From the NCBI GenBank assembly GCA_945643635.1, contig CALZFC010000026.1, forward strand, positions 4,728,501 through 4,792,500: a stretch of 64,000 nt of DNA. Direction: 5' to 3'. A model generated the notes under the pieces. That model searched no databases and was not told the DNA's origin. It was given only the letters and a program-made list of their open reading frames with translations. This DNA comes from Allodiplogaster sudhausi. Its lineage: Eukaryota; Nematoda; Chromadorea; Rhabditida; Diplogasteridae. Both the position numbers and the translations under genes were made by a program. How positions within the stretch are numbered: position 1 is the stretch's first letter; every line of letters begins with the position of its first letter. Shown here one piece after another: positions 25,845-39,943 of the stretch.

Positions 25845-26763
25845 GAACTTCCCTCCTTTACATTGTGATCGGCGCATTGCCAACTTGTTGCGTGCATACA
25901 CAGAAATGTATCGTCGTAGCTCAGCTCTCTTTCTTTCTTTTCTTTTTCTCTTTGTCTCCTCAATCCTCGTCATCTCTCTCTCTCTTTCTCTCTTTGTCTT
26001 CTGCATCTCTCATCCTCTCGTTGAATTCCATCCCAGTTGTTGCTTAGAAAGAAAGACTCGAGTGCGCAACGCAATGCTTCGACTACAATGTTAATGTGCA
26101 TTAAATGTCATCTCTCTCACGTACTCTTCTCATGGAACTCTAAGACTACTCATCTCTCCTCTTCTTTCTTCAATCATCTTAGCTGCGTTCAAGTATATTG
26201 GCCAATCGCATGAATCTTATGCACCGATTTCGTTATGTGACAGAGTTGTATCATAGGCGACGAGCCATGTTTTCATCGTTGATCACTGTGCGTTCATGCT
26301 TGTGTATTTTATTGTTCGATATACATAAATGCAGCTGAATACCGAGTTTACTGTTGGCACACTGTAAAGAAAAAAATTTCCCTATTTCAAATGAGAAAAT
26401 ATTTTAAGCGAAAATTATTGGCGAAACTATGTATTTCTCATAACAGAAGAAAATACGCCGACAGAAATATGCACTATAAAAGAAAGCACAAATAAATTTT
26501 ATTCCATTAAATAGTAATTAAAATATATTTCATGCAATAAAGACATAATCTATTCTGAATCTTTTTGGAACAGAATCGGATGTTGCGATGGAGAGTTTGT
26601 GTGAAAATCTACTTGACAATTCAGAGGCGCGCTCTTCTTCCTCTTCGGAATGCGAGAAGAGCCACGTGGAAGCGTGCGAAATGGCTAAAGTAGTATCCCA
26701 TTTCATTCGAAAAGCGGTTGCCTGCTACGGATACTTACGGATATGTTCGCTTTGCAAATTGCT

Positions 26764-26890
<127 letters not shown>

Positions 26891-26959
26891 TATTCTATTC
26901 GTCGCACGAAGAAACATTCATTAGTCATTAAACGTTTATGTATATTTTTGTTTAGTAGC

Positions 26960-28628
26960 ATGGCAAATGATTCTGAGTCTAAGAGGGAATTCACCACTAA
27001 AACTTTGCGACTCGCTTATGTTGCTGAGGCATTTCCTCTCCTCTTTCGAAGACCACACACAAAGCGCTTGAGTGGAATTGTTGTCGAGATATTTGAGATA
27101 GTTGCAAAGCAAATGAACTACAATTACACCTTAGAGATGGAAAGTTCTTACGGTTAGTCTCATTTTTCCCAATTATATTCATTTTGAATCGCTAATATTC
27201 AGGGAATTTTGTTGCTGTGAATGGACGCTATGGCGGTGTGATTCAAGACGTTTTTGATGGAAAATACGATGGAATTGCCGCAGCCATGTACCCGTCCATC
27301 ATGAGATTTAAAGACTTTTTCATGAGCGCCACCTGTCTTCCGAAAGCGGCGAGTTTACAACGGTTTCTTTGTCTAAATGCCCTAATAAGTTTTGTTATTA
27401 TTGAAGAACAATATTTACACGAGGCAAGAGTATACGCCCTTCGGAGCGATCGGAGACTTTATCGTGCTTCCCACAACAGTTTGCATCATTGTCCTCATTA
27501 CCGTCTCAGCCGCTTTGATAACAGAATTTGCTATTTCGCGACTCAGAAGGCGGCTTCTTCTTTGTCAGCCCTTAACAGGGTGTCGTTCGAAGCATTGAAG
27601 ATGTCGATTTGAGATGGTAACACCCCAGGACTGCGCTGTCTGCCGTACGGAGTTTATCTTATTGCCGCAACCTTCCTCATCTTCATCTGGAATGCCAAGT
27701 ACACTGGCAACACTGCAGCGCCCTCTGCCGTGCGAAAAATGTAGCCCAGATCGCAATGAAATGAACACAGCAATGAAAAGGAGAAACCTAGTTTGACCTC
27801 TTCAGAGATCTTAACTACGTTCGCAGCATACTGAGCGGGGGAAGTGGAACTATTCTTGTTGACGAGGCGCCAAAATTGAAGCCCGGGATGGTAAAGTTTG
27901 CGTTCACTAATGCCGAGTCGCGCCACATAAATCATTTCAGCATGACGAACTTTTTGGGTCTCTGCCGAATGAAAATCGGGCTATCATCGAAGTCAGAGCT
28001 TTTAATTGTGTTAACAATTTACTGCAAAACTTGCTATTTAAGGAAAAAAGTTTTGGGAAAATTCGCGAGCTTTTATGTTTGAACAGTTCTTCCTTTGCAT
28101 TTTCATCAGCTGACGTTTTGACCAGTGGAGACCCTCACGGGACGAAGTATCTTCACTGCGAACTGACAGTGTCAGAGTGAGCATTCTATTTCATTCAACT
28201 GATATCTTCTTTGCAGCCCGACCATTCCACAGAAAGATATAGCCGAATATAGTAATTTAATCTTGCGCGCTTTCCTTGGAGATGAGGTGGAAAGCCACTT
28301 CTTATTCTCTCGCCAACTCGGCCCGAGATTTATGGAAGCCTTAAATCAAGTCATTTTAAGCTTCTTCAAAACAGGCCAGGTATTGACGGGAAAATACATA
28401 TGCCGAGGGAACTGATAATTACTGCCCTTGCAGGTGAATGATCTCTGGTGGAGACGATACATGGGGATGCCACGAATCATAATTGAAAAGAGAAAAGAAT
28501 ACGACTACATCTCGATAGGACTAGAAACAATATTGATCCCGGTCGCATTGTGCCTCATGCTTTATTCGCTTGCCGTCATAGTCTTTATACTTGAAGTCAT
28601 TCATAAGCGCATGTACAGAGAATTGTAA
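26960..28628 (+). CDS. Ionotropic glutamate receptor-like protein, pore loop apparently missing
   Basis: Eight exons: 26960-27152, 27203-27362, 27424-27584, 27629-27729, 27792-27957, 28110-28176, 28217-28379, 28434-28628; phases agree (401 residues). Residues 1-115 resemble the S1 ligand-binding lobe ([35 protein letters not shown]). TM1 is [20 protein letters not shown]3 is [20 protein letters not shown], where the usual SYTANLAAF motif is changed to AKYTGNTAA. The S2 lobe follows, and TM4 ([20 protein letters not shown]) ends near the C-terminus. There is no amino-terminal ATD and no signal peptide in the model, so a 5' exon may be missing; an open frame from 26588 runs into the (TA)n array and was not used. 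The donor after 27584 (gttcga) is poor. Family role is a ligand-gated cation channel or chemosensory IR-type receptor in the membrane. A pseudogene is possible. Confidence 0.6.
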
Positions 28629-29674
28629 CAGATATGAGATGTTGCTGAAATACGTTTACCTATAAAAAATTATTATGAATTGAAATTCTCTCATATCAGA
28701 TGTCGCTCCAGACTTGACGAGTATTCCATTTCAACAGTCCCAGGAAGACGAGACCGAATGCACTTTGTGAACGACAACTCGAAAATGCCAAACACATGAG
28801 ATTATCAGAATGAATATGATTTTGGAATACACCCATGGAACGGCAGCATCCTTGCATATGAAACTAGGCTGTTTTCGCTCAATGTCAAAGTGCTCATGAG
28901 CCGTTTCATTTCTATAGGTTTTTTTTAAAATTATTTACATAAAAGAATACTGAGAAAGAAGCCAGAAAAAAAGTCATTGATTATCTGCTCTCTTTCTTGA
29001 AAGAAATGTTGTAGTTTGAAGTTTGCGCGGCGAAATGGGAATTCATGTATTGAGAGAAACAAGGTTAAGATCAGTGAGACATAGAGAGAGCAAGAAGTGA
29101 AGAGAGAAAGAGATAGACAGGGAGACCGAGCAAGTAAGCAATTGTAAAGCCTTTCCACATGCTGTAACATTGTTCGTGTACTATATATGTATTCATCAAA
29201 TGGTACTTATCATAACGAATTTTGAATTCTTTGCGCTGCTCAAATCATCAATTGCTATTCGATGGACACGTGGTTTTGCCCGCCAGAGAGAATTCGCCTT
29301 CGGTCGCGGATTTTTCCCCAAGTTTTTATTAACACTCAATTCTCTTTGCTTTCTTACTACTTTTTTTCGCTCACTCTCCTGTACTCAAAATGGCCAATTT
29401 CCTCCGAGCGCTGACTAGTACTCTGTAGTCTACATGCGATATGCCCTCCACTCGACTCCCCAGCCTAGACTACATGTGGCCAATGCATTATCATTCAGAG
29501 TGTTTCGCATTTACCTGGCACGCCGGTGAAATGCAGTTCCATCTTAGCCACGAGGCTCATTACTAATGACCAAAAGAATCCTTTTTTAATCATTATGATA
29601 GTCTTGCCCACTTCCTCTAGTCGTTGCGCAAAGCTAGACTGACGAAAGCTCAGAAGTAGCAAGTTGTAGAAAGG
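28629..29674. other. Intergenic region
   Basis: About 1 kb between two plus-strand genes. It is AT-rich with a short GA-like patch at 29080-29130. I see no exon or RNA gene. It should contain the promoter of the dhs-28-like gene. Confidence 0.6.
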
Positions 29675-32031
<2,357 letters not shown>

Positions 32032-32672
32032 ACGATTCGTGAACATATACATACATATCCTCTGTAGTTATGATAATTCTAGCCTTTCTTTACAATTGTA
32101 AAATTATCTTGCATTTTCAATTGTGCATTATGTCTTCAACATGTCATTAAACGCTTTGCAATATATGTACTACGCCTTTATTCACGAACAATGCCACATA
32201 CAGAAGGAAACAGAAAGAACAGCAAAGATAGAGCGGCACACTTGAAAACAAAAAGGAGATTAGCGAAAATAGTGAAATATAAGGATAAGAAAAGGAAAAT
32301 AAAGTCAAATTGCACCATTCTGGTTTTTAAAAAGCAAGGAAAAAGGCAGCATTGACTTTAACATGGTACACTGGTTAGAGTAAAATTACAACTTCTTACT
32401 TCAAAACTTTCGGCATACCTTTCTTGGGTCACTAGAACTGAATCAATTTGTGCAAAGTTCTTTTTTGCGTACTTTTCTAAACATTTTTATGCGTTACAAC
32501 AGTAGTTCATGTAAAATAGAAATGCTCAGCATTGTTCAAAGAAATTCTTTCTGGATTTCAAGGGATGGCGTTAAAAGAACGTGAAAATAGTTTGGTTGCG
32601 AATAGAAGAGGAAAAACTGGTAAAATGAAAGAGGAAAGAGCAGAAGAAAGCTGGCTGCAGATACAAGTTCGT
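32032..32672. other. Convergent intergenic spacer
   Basis: This is the 3' flank of two convergent genes. ATTAAA at 32146-32151 is a likely polyadenylation signal for the dhs-28-like gene. No coding sequence is seen. Confidence 0.6.
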
Positions 32673-35600
32673 TTAGTATCTGGACGGAGTGGGCGTGGTT
32701 CCGAGTCCTTGGACGAGTTTGTCAGTCAGCGAGTCAATCTCGTCGTTTCCACGAGCGGTCGACGTCTGCAAGTTCATCAATCTCTCCTCATTACTTCTAG
32801 AGCGACTACAGGAATAGATGCCAACACAGACCTTGTATCGGATGTCCTGGACACGCTGTGTCTGATTGGGGTCGCGGTTGTTGAGGGGGTCGAGATGGGT
32901 GTTAGCCTCGCGCTGAGTCGTTGTCATTGCTCAAGCATTATGTTGTCATGTATATTCTTGTATGCTATTTTTATCTATGAATATGTTTATACTGGTATTT
33001 GTATACTTGTCAGGTTATTCATATGGGGTCTCGAATATCAGAGTACGAACTGCAACAGTGAGCACGAGAAGAGAGAGAGAACTAACTGTCGTCACGGAGC
33101 TGCTTCACGAACTTGCCAGGTGGTGTGATGGTGGTCGAGCTCGCGACGTTCGAGCTGGCCGATCGATACGGGGGGTAGTTGCTGCCTCTGCAAACGAAAC
33201 CAAGATTACATCGACGCCTTCTTGCCACCATCCATCATGCTGAACATAATGATTGTAAAAGAAATCGATTCCTTGTCAGAAGATATACAAGTTGAAAAGG
33301 AGTGACTGACTCGCGTTCCTCGATGCGAGTGGTGACCTTCTTGCGGTAGGTGGCCGTGGTGGTGGTTGGCGTGTTGTCGACCGTGTCCATCACAGCCACC
33401 GGAGTCGTCGTCGCGTACTGGTGAATCAGCTCACGAGGATTCGTGATGGCGTAGCCATGCTAGAGAACATTGGGCCTTCACAATTGCAACAACGATCTCC
33501 CTGGCTTTACCTTTATGTCAGTGTACTTGTAGCCGGGGTCAGAGAACATCGACGATGCAGCTGAACAAAACTCCTTTAAAGACCTGCCGCCTTACAATAA
33601 AGCGGAATAAGAATATCCAACTTATGTTCCTAACTTCCAGATCACACTAAATCACTAACTACTCATGCGCCCCGTGTTGTCGGGACCGTTGTGATCTGAA
33701 ATATGCGAACAACTTTGTCATTTTAATAGCCTGGCAGGTCAGTTTGTTTCAAAAACAAAAGTTCTAAGAAACCTCGACTCGGCTCGAAAGGCGAGCCACG
33801 ATTTCCGTGTCCGTATGGATCTGTAAGAAACAGAATGTTATACGATGGAAGATCAAGCCTTGCGGATGAGGAAAGCAGAAGCAAAGCGTTAGCTGAAGCG
33901 GAAAGTCATAATGAACGGCAGCCTTAAGCGATTTTGTAGCAAAGTTCAAATTTTAGCCATCGATAACATTATCAATTTTTTTTAAATCGTGCATGTCTGA
34001 TCATATTTTAACAGTTAATTCGCATCATGCCCTCGCAACTCTTGATGTAACACCTCCTCCTGGGTATCCTCCAGAACCGTGCCCACCCGCTCTTAATCCA
34101 TTACCATGTGGACCGCCGGCGCCGTTGCCCAGGCCTGCGGCGTTCCCAAGCCCTTAAATGCACTCTAGTTCTGTATGGGTAGTTCTTTATCACTAAATCC
34201 TTTTACTGTTTCGATACAAATGATTGCATAGCTATTCCAAAATATTGCTTCAATTTGCGATTATCTTTTGTGCTATCGAGGATGAGAAGAAAAGTGCTAG
34301 AAGTGGCTGACCCTTGCTGCCATCAGGAGAGAGTGCACCGAGTCCCCTGCCGCTGCCCGGTCCTCCGGCCCTTGGCCCGTACTCGCTGCCATAGCCGTGC
34401 TCACTCGCAGGCGCAGCTGCAAGTTCCAAAACAATCTTACAGTCGTATTTGCTTATCGCATCAGTACTTAGTAATCAATGTTATGCTCTGATAATGACTG
34501 GCCGACATACATCCCGCAGCGGACCAGCTCTTGATGTACTCGTTCAGGCCGTCATGTCCTGGCCGGCCACGCTCCACGTGTGTCAGCTGAGTCACGGTCA
34601 CCTTCGGATTCAAGTCCTTCGGTAGTCTGCAGAAGTAATGTCAAGTTTGAGAGATACCTACAACTCTCCTGACTCTCTATCCGTCTCTATCACACCCTTA
34701 CTCCCTCTCCCCCCTTCTCTCTCTCTCTTTCTCTCTCTCCTTATCCGTGCGAGAAGGACTTGCCTCTTCAGCTCGACTCCATCAGCCGCAACTACTCCGT
34801 CACCAATGGGAGAGTAGTAGATTCGTCTTGGCTTCAGGCTCTTTGGCAGATGGTTCGGATCAGAGACAATCTGACATCGCATTCATTTACAACTAGGGAA
34901 TTAGAAAATAAAAATAATAGAACACACCTCTCCTCCCTGCCAGTGGTGCCCGGAGAGTTCGACGCCGGAGCCCGGGCGGTCTCCATAGCCCTTGAAGCGG
35001 CTTCTCTCTTCCTCCTCGCGCGTTCGGGCACTGCGCTTGGCACTTGCATGCGACTCGGTCTCGAAGCGATTGTAGTTGTCCTGCAATCTCCTAGTCTCGT
35101 TTCTACCGTATTCGCAATTCCTACCCTTATAGCGATTTGAAATGCATTGCGAGGTTCTCTCTTCTAATCACATATTGCGTTTTCTAGAAGATTGAGGCTG
35201 CCAGAAGCAATCAATGCCTCGAGGGACAATAAACCATTGCTGCTGCCGCCTTGTTCTTTTGCATTATTCTCTGCTTCTCTCATCCTCTCGCACTCTCTCT
35301 CTCTCTCTGCACTCTTTGACATTACACTTTAAGAAGAGAGGCATCTGCAGTTGCCGCAGCTGAAGTAGATTTACTCTCCTTTCGCATAGTGCTCTCTCCC
35401 GATGGCCCGAGCCACTAGCATCAGACGCCTTTTCAACGCATATTTATGCGGGAAAGAGAAAATTCCAGAGTGTTTTCGCAAGGTTAAGTGTTTCGTTGTA
35501 GTATTGGAACAGCTAACGTGTGAAATAACAGAAATAACTTGATGAACAAATAACACTAGTTTTTAAATAATTTTCAAAATCCAACCAACGAAGACAGCGG

Positions 35601-36904
35601 AGCGAAATGAGTGTGGGGAAAACGCGCAAAAAATTTGCCCCATGGGAGGATCGAACTCCCGACCTCGGCATCTCTCATACTTATAAGTACCACGCGCTAA
35701 CCAACTGCGCCAATGGGGCGGGAGTTCAGAACGCATTCAATAGTTGATGAAAGTTTTTGTATATTTTATATTAATATTTCATAAGAATGATAAAAATTGC
35801 GATAAACAGTGCTGCAGCGAAAGCATATACAGACAACTACGAATAGTTCGACTGTGGACTGAAAGAAGGCAAGTTGCACGTTCTTTTTCGTTTCTCGGAC
35901 AATCTATGATGAATGGAAGGGAATCCATGTCTTGTAGTGGCTGACCCGTGACTTGCCGAGAGTAGAGTAGGCCGGGCTCATGTTGTACTCACGACTCACG
36001 TTCCCCGTACTCCCGTACTGGGACATTGCTCCGTCGCGCTGCAATCAAACAACATCTTAATCGATTCTCATGACGGGTCAAAGAAAGGATTACAATGACC
36101 ATATTGCAATCAATTAATGGTAAAGCGAAATAAACACAGAGTTTTTAATATGTCCTATTACTCGTATGAAATCCAGATGAGAGAGAAGAGACGGATAAAA
36201 AAAAATAATTTCCATACTTAACTAATTGTAAGAGAGAACATATTCTATGCCCTATAACTGTTGAAATTTTTTTTAAATAAAAGCAAAACTTTTAACGATA
36301 TGCTCTCTCAAGTTTTCGCATAGGATAATGTCAGCACAAAGTTCTAAAGAATGCGGCGTCGCACGGAACAGGAGGTCGCGTGAAGCTAAGAATAGTGGGC
36401 GAGTGTGTAGGAGGGAGAAGAATGGAAGGGAGGGAAGTGGAGGGGGCAGGATGAGAAACAGGAGGAGGCAGCAGCCAGGAGCAGAGAAAGGGGGAGTAGA
36501 GGTGATGGCAGGGAGGGGAAGGAAGACCCGCCTTGGCTGCTGCCAGCAGTCTTGATCTGAGAGAGGAATGGAATGGGGATCTCGATGGGGGAGGGGAATG
36601 GCATTTCTTGTCTCTCTCAATGATCAGCCGAAGGGAGGAAGCTCTATCTGCTGTCGGAAGAACACTGACTCAAGTGTTCGCTCCACATTCAACATTCTGA
36701 TGTCATAGGTCATTGAAATCAGATTAGTCATGCTTGGCAAAATATTGGGACTACAAGTACGAAAGAAACTAAACTGTTTCATATAATTAAATGAAAATTT
36801 TCAGAATGAAAAAAATATGATATGCTAGTGAGGCTGCAGAAAACGTTGGAATAGGCATGCATATAAAAGAGATAGCGAGACAGAATGATTAAGGGTAGAG
36901 AAAT

Positions 36905-36935
<31 letters not shown>

Positions 36936-38377
36936 GAAAGAGAAAGAGAAAGAGAAAGAGAAAGAGAGAAAGAAAGAGAAAGAGAAGAGGAAATCAAAGA
37001 TAAAGATCAAGATAAAGATAAAAATAAAGATAAAGAAATAGCAGGAGAGAGAGAGAGAGAGCGAGAACCGCGTGGCTGTCGTAGTGTCTGTGTGAGTTGT
37101 GAAGAGGGAGAGGCGGTGGAGTGGGACTGATCTGTCGGTGGTGCTGTTGTTGGCTGTGCTGGTGCACTCGACTCTGTGGTTCGCCGCCGACCCCCACCAG
37201 GTCGGACCAGCTGACACCTTTCCTACAACATCTCGCCTGTTCTAAGAGGAATCGAAGAGAGCAACACTTGGCTGCGAGAGTAGAAGAAACATGATGCACG
37301 AGAAATCGAAATTACGCTTTCTTTGTAGCATGGATTTCTTGTAAGAAAGTGATGTTGTAGATATAAAAAAGATAAAATTAAGAAGCTATGCATCGCTTAC
37401 GAAGAGCAAGTAAAACAAACTTGCAGTGTCTTTCTGTTTTTTTTTCATTTCATTAAAAGTAATTTAAGGAAAACAAGTGCTATTTTGAAAAAGAAACTAC
37501 TATTCTAATGAATAATAAATTTAACACCATCAGACATTGAAAATAAAATGAAATGAACCTCTTGAGGCTGTCCGCGTTGGGGCTGGACAGCTGATTGTGC
37601 CTGAGCGAGCTGTACGTTCCGTAGTCGTCGTCGTGATGGCGTGGAATCGCTTAACATTTTCGGCTTTACATATAGTTTTCACTTTCTCCTGCAATGTTTT
37701 GAAACAATTCGAATAAATAATAACTTGCTATAACTTGCTTGAATAAGGCGACGCCGATCCACTTCGACCGTGGCCGTTACCGTATCTTTTCTCTGGAGAA
37801 ACCGATCGACTGTTGATGAGCGGCTGAATAATACACTTTCTACACTTTCCAGTTGTCTTCTATGGAATCCTTCTAAGTGAGTTCTGAAATGGATGACTTG
37901 CCGGGAGGCCGTGGCCATTGTCATGGGCAGGCGGTGCATTCGAGCCGAGTCTGCCACTCAAACGGGCGTAGTTCGATTGGCTTTTGTTGCGAACAGGGGG
38001 CTCTGCAGCACACATGTGCTTTTAGATTCATTAGAATGGTAATAGTTATCTTCCCAAAAACTTCTTCATTTTTAGATCATATAATAATTGATCACAATTT
38101 ACTCACCTGGTGGCAGATCACGATCTTTGTAGTGCAGAAGATGAGAATGTGCATCGATGTATCTCTGCAGCTCTCTGTTCTGAGAGGGAGACAACTCATC
38201 CCGGTTCAACAAGTCGACGGCATTCACTGCGATCTTACTCTGAAGAAGAGAAACATCTGTCACCCCAGTTGTCTGGATTCAACCAGAGTTTCTTGTGTTT
38301 TGATTGGACTCTTAGATCATGGCAGCAAGAATGCTAAAGAAACGGACTGAAGTGTCGACAGAGAGAGGATCAGTCAT
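32673..38377 (-). CDS. Uncharacterised 612-residue low-complexity protein
   Basis: Nineteen exons, read from high to low: 38377-38348, 38239-38107, 38002-37902, 37823-37739, 37649-37559, 37222-37069, 36038-35946, 35080-34928, 34870-34764, 34626-34511, 34416-34312, 34152-34054, 33820-33773, 33695-33663, 33560-33511, 33459-33311, 33187-33087, 32929-32832, 32765-32673. Every phase agrees. The protein is rich in Ser, Gly, His and Tyr. It has no signal peptide, membrane segment or recognised domain. Distinct stretches are SKIAVNAVDLLNRDELSPSQ near the start, a central RIYYSPIGDGVVAADGVELK, a Gly-rich part, and GYAITNPRELIHQYATTTPV. It ends with DEIDSLTDKLVQGLG, which recalls the EIDSLT motif before the LIM domains of zyxin-type proteins, but no LIM domain follows. 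A scaffold role is only a guess. Three of its introns have GC donors. Confidence 0.72.
35637..35719 (-). tRNA. tRNA-Ile (UAU) with a 10-nt intron
   Basis: On the minus strand the 83-nt unit has a perfect 7-bp acceptor stem (GCCCCAT / ATGGGGC), D arm GCGCAGTTGGTTAGCGC and T arm GGGAGTTCGATCCTCCC. The anticodon arm TGGTA-CTTATA...A-TGCCG gives anticodon TAT. The 10 extra bases AGTATGAGAG follow loop position 37, the standard tRNA intron site; tRNA-Ile(UAU) carries introns in many animals. The gene lies inside the intron 35081-35945 of the minus-strand 612-residue gene, in the same orientation. No CCA is encoded, as expected. Confidence 0.95.
36901..37031 (+). repeat. AGAGAA hexamer and GATAAA-type array
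   Basis: Tandem AGAGAA/AGAAAG units run to about 36990 and grade into imperfect AAAGATAAA units to about 37031, then into (GA)n at 37046-37060. The array lies in an intron of the minus-strand gene, ending close to the donor of exon 37069-37222, so it reads as a CT-rich tract near the 5' splice site in that transcript. Confidence 0.85.
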
Positions 38378-39523
38378 GGCCGAGAGGGGGCGGCGCCCTT
38401 CGGCACTCTCACTGCTGCCGCCGGCTGGTCACTGCAACCATTTCAGACAAAGAATCACTTCTCCATTCACTCGGCACATTACGTCATCATTCAATTACTA
38501 AATCACGCCTCACAAACATGCCAAAAAGCTAGTGACGCGAACAGAGAGGGAGAAAAAATAATCAGAGAGGGCGTGCGAGGTGGAGAAGGGAGGATGCGAG
38601 AGGGAGAGACTTCTGGAAGGCCATTCTGCCATGGCTCCGGCAGCTGCTTTTTCTTCTCGAAAGAGCGAGGCTTGAGGCAGGCGCTTCTTCTCCCCCCTCC
38701 ATGTCTCGCTCTCCTTCTCCCTCACCTCTTCACTCCCCTCACTGCATGGAATCCCCTCCCGCTCTCCCGAACGTGCCGCTGTAACAGAAAGAGAATAGCG
38801 AAGTATGCAGAAGACAACCTGGTGGGAGACTCTGCCAGTCTTCCTCTTCTTGCTTTTCCCTTCCATAATTTCAAGCGGGTTGTACCTCCTGCTTTCTTTA
38901 CCCTTTCTTATCTGACACGCACGTACACATACACAAAGGACTGCTGACAAGTATGATAACCAATTATAAATATGTTCATGAATTGAATGAGAGAGTATGA
39001 GTTTGCGGAAAAGAAACACAGCGTAGAAACAACGGATTTAACAAGAATTTCCGTCTAATCTTAGGCTTTCATCAATCTTCTTCTCCCCCCAGAATATGCC
39101 AAAGGATGCATGCATCAGACAACTTTAATTTATTCCGTAGCGATGACTTTGAGTCCAACCTTTATTGCAGGTTGAGGATCACGTTGAGAATCAGATCAAA
39201 TATGAGGGTCAGTCGAGCGCATTCTGTTCCTTTGATTAAAAAACATTTTATGCAGTTCTATCTATATATTACACTAAAGGACTACGATCATGGAAAAATG
39301 ATTAATGGATTTTCATCTCTGCATAGGAAAAAAAGCATAAAGACCCACGTTTGGGGATACGGTTTTAGTCGCTCAAACGGATCCTAACGGTTTGAACCGT
39401 AGAAATTTGCAAAGCATAGACACAGATCGTAACTCTAGTCAGGCGCAAATGAACAAAACAGATTTATACGGGGCAGAAAGAATAAGGATTTAAGAATATG
39501 ATGAGGGATCTCGGGACGCCCTT
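38378..39523. other. Intergenic region
   Basis: This includes the upstream side of the 612-residue gene. A GC-richer part (38520-38950) with GA/CT short tracts gives frames with no domain. The rest is AT-rich. No exon is supported. Confidence 0.5.
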
Positions 39524-39943
39524 CTACTGCTTGGCCTTCTTGTCGCCCTCCTTGGCCTGCTTAGCCATGGCTGCCTTCCAAAAGGGGTAGATCGGGAAGT
39601 TCTCGTCGTAGAATGGCTGATCGTTCCTGTTTCGAGAATATTATGAATGTTCACTCAACGAACTGTCAATTTATTCCAAATAAGGAATGAAAATATAGCT
39701 AATAATCAGCTTTCTCTGCATTTATTTGACTTTGAAAAAGTCTATTATGCAAATTTATTCTATGCAAAGATATGCAAATTAGTATGCAATTAATAAATAT
39801 AAAGGAATTTCTTTATTAGTTCTCCTCTTTATGAGAACCCCCCCCCCCTTCCTTCCAATACTGCCTTCTAATATAGTCGAATACCTCAGCTCAAGACGAA
39901 CCTCGAATGGGTCTAGGTGGCATGGGATGTTCTTCCCAATGAA
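39524..39943 (-). CDS. 3' exons of a small basic protein (partial)
   Basis: Two exons join in phase: 39943-39885 and 39626-39524. They encode 53 residues starting FIGKNIPCHLDPFEVRLELR and continuing NDQPFYDENFPIYPFWKAAM, with a Lys-rich tail ending KAKQ before TAG. Codon choice and the clean acceptors (gcag, acag) and donor (gtattc) make these real exons. The initiator Met is not in them, so at least one 5' exon lies upstream on the minus strand, which I could not identify. The short basic sequence with many aromatic residues would suit an accessory subunit of a mitochondrial complex, but I recognise no family. Confidence 0.6.

Larger units (their letters stand above)
23212..26541 (+). promoter_or_regulatory. 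Probable long 3' untranslated region of the lin-14-like gene
   Basis: About 3.3 kb of CT-rich sequence with no supported exon follows the stop codon. AATAAA signals lie at 26491-26496 and 26536-26541, just before the next plus-strand gene. In the sense orientation it contains two let-7-family 8-mer matches, one 7-mer and one 7mer-A1, one full lin-4 7-mer and three offset lin-4 6-mers (separate entries). In C. elegans, lin-14 is repressed through a long 3' UTR with several lin-4 sites and let-7 sites, so both length and content fit. The exact end and any splicing within it need transcript data. Confidence 0.55.
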
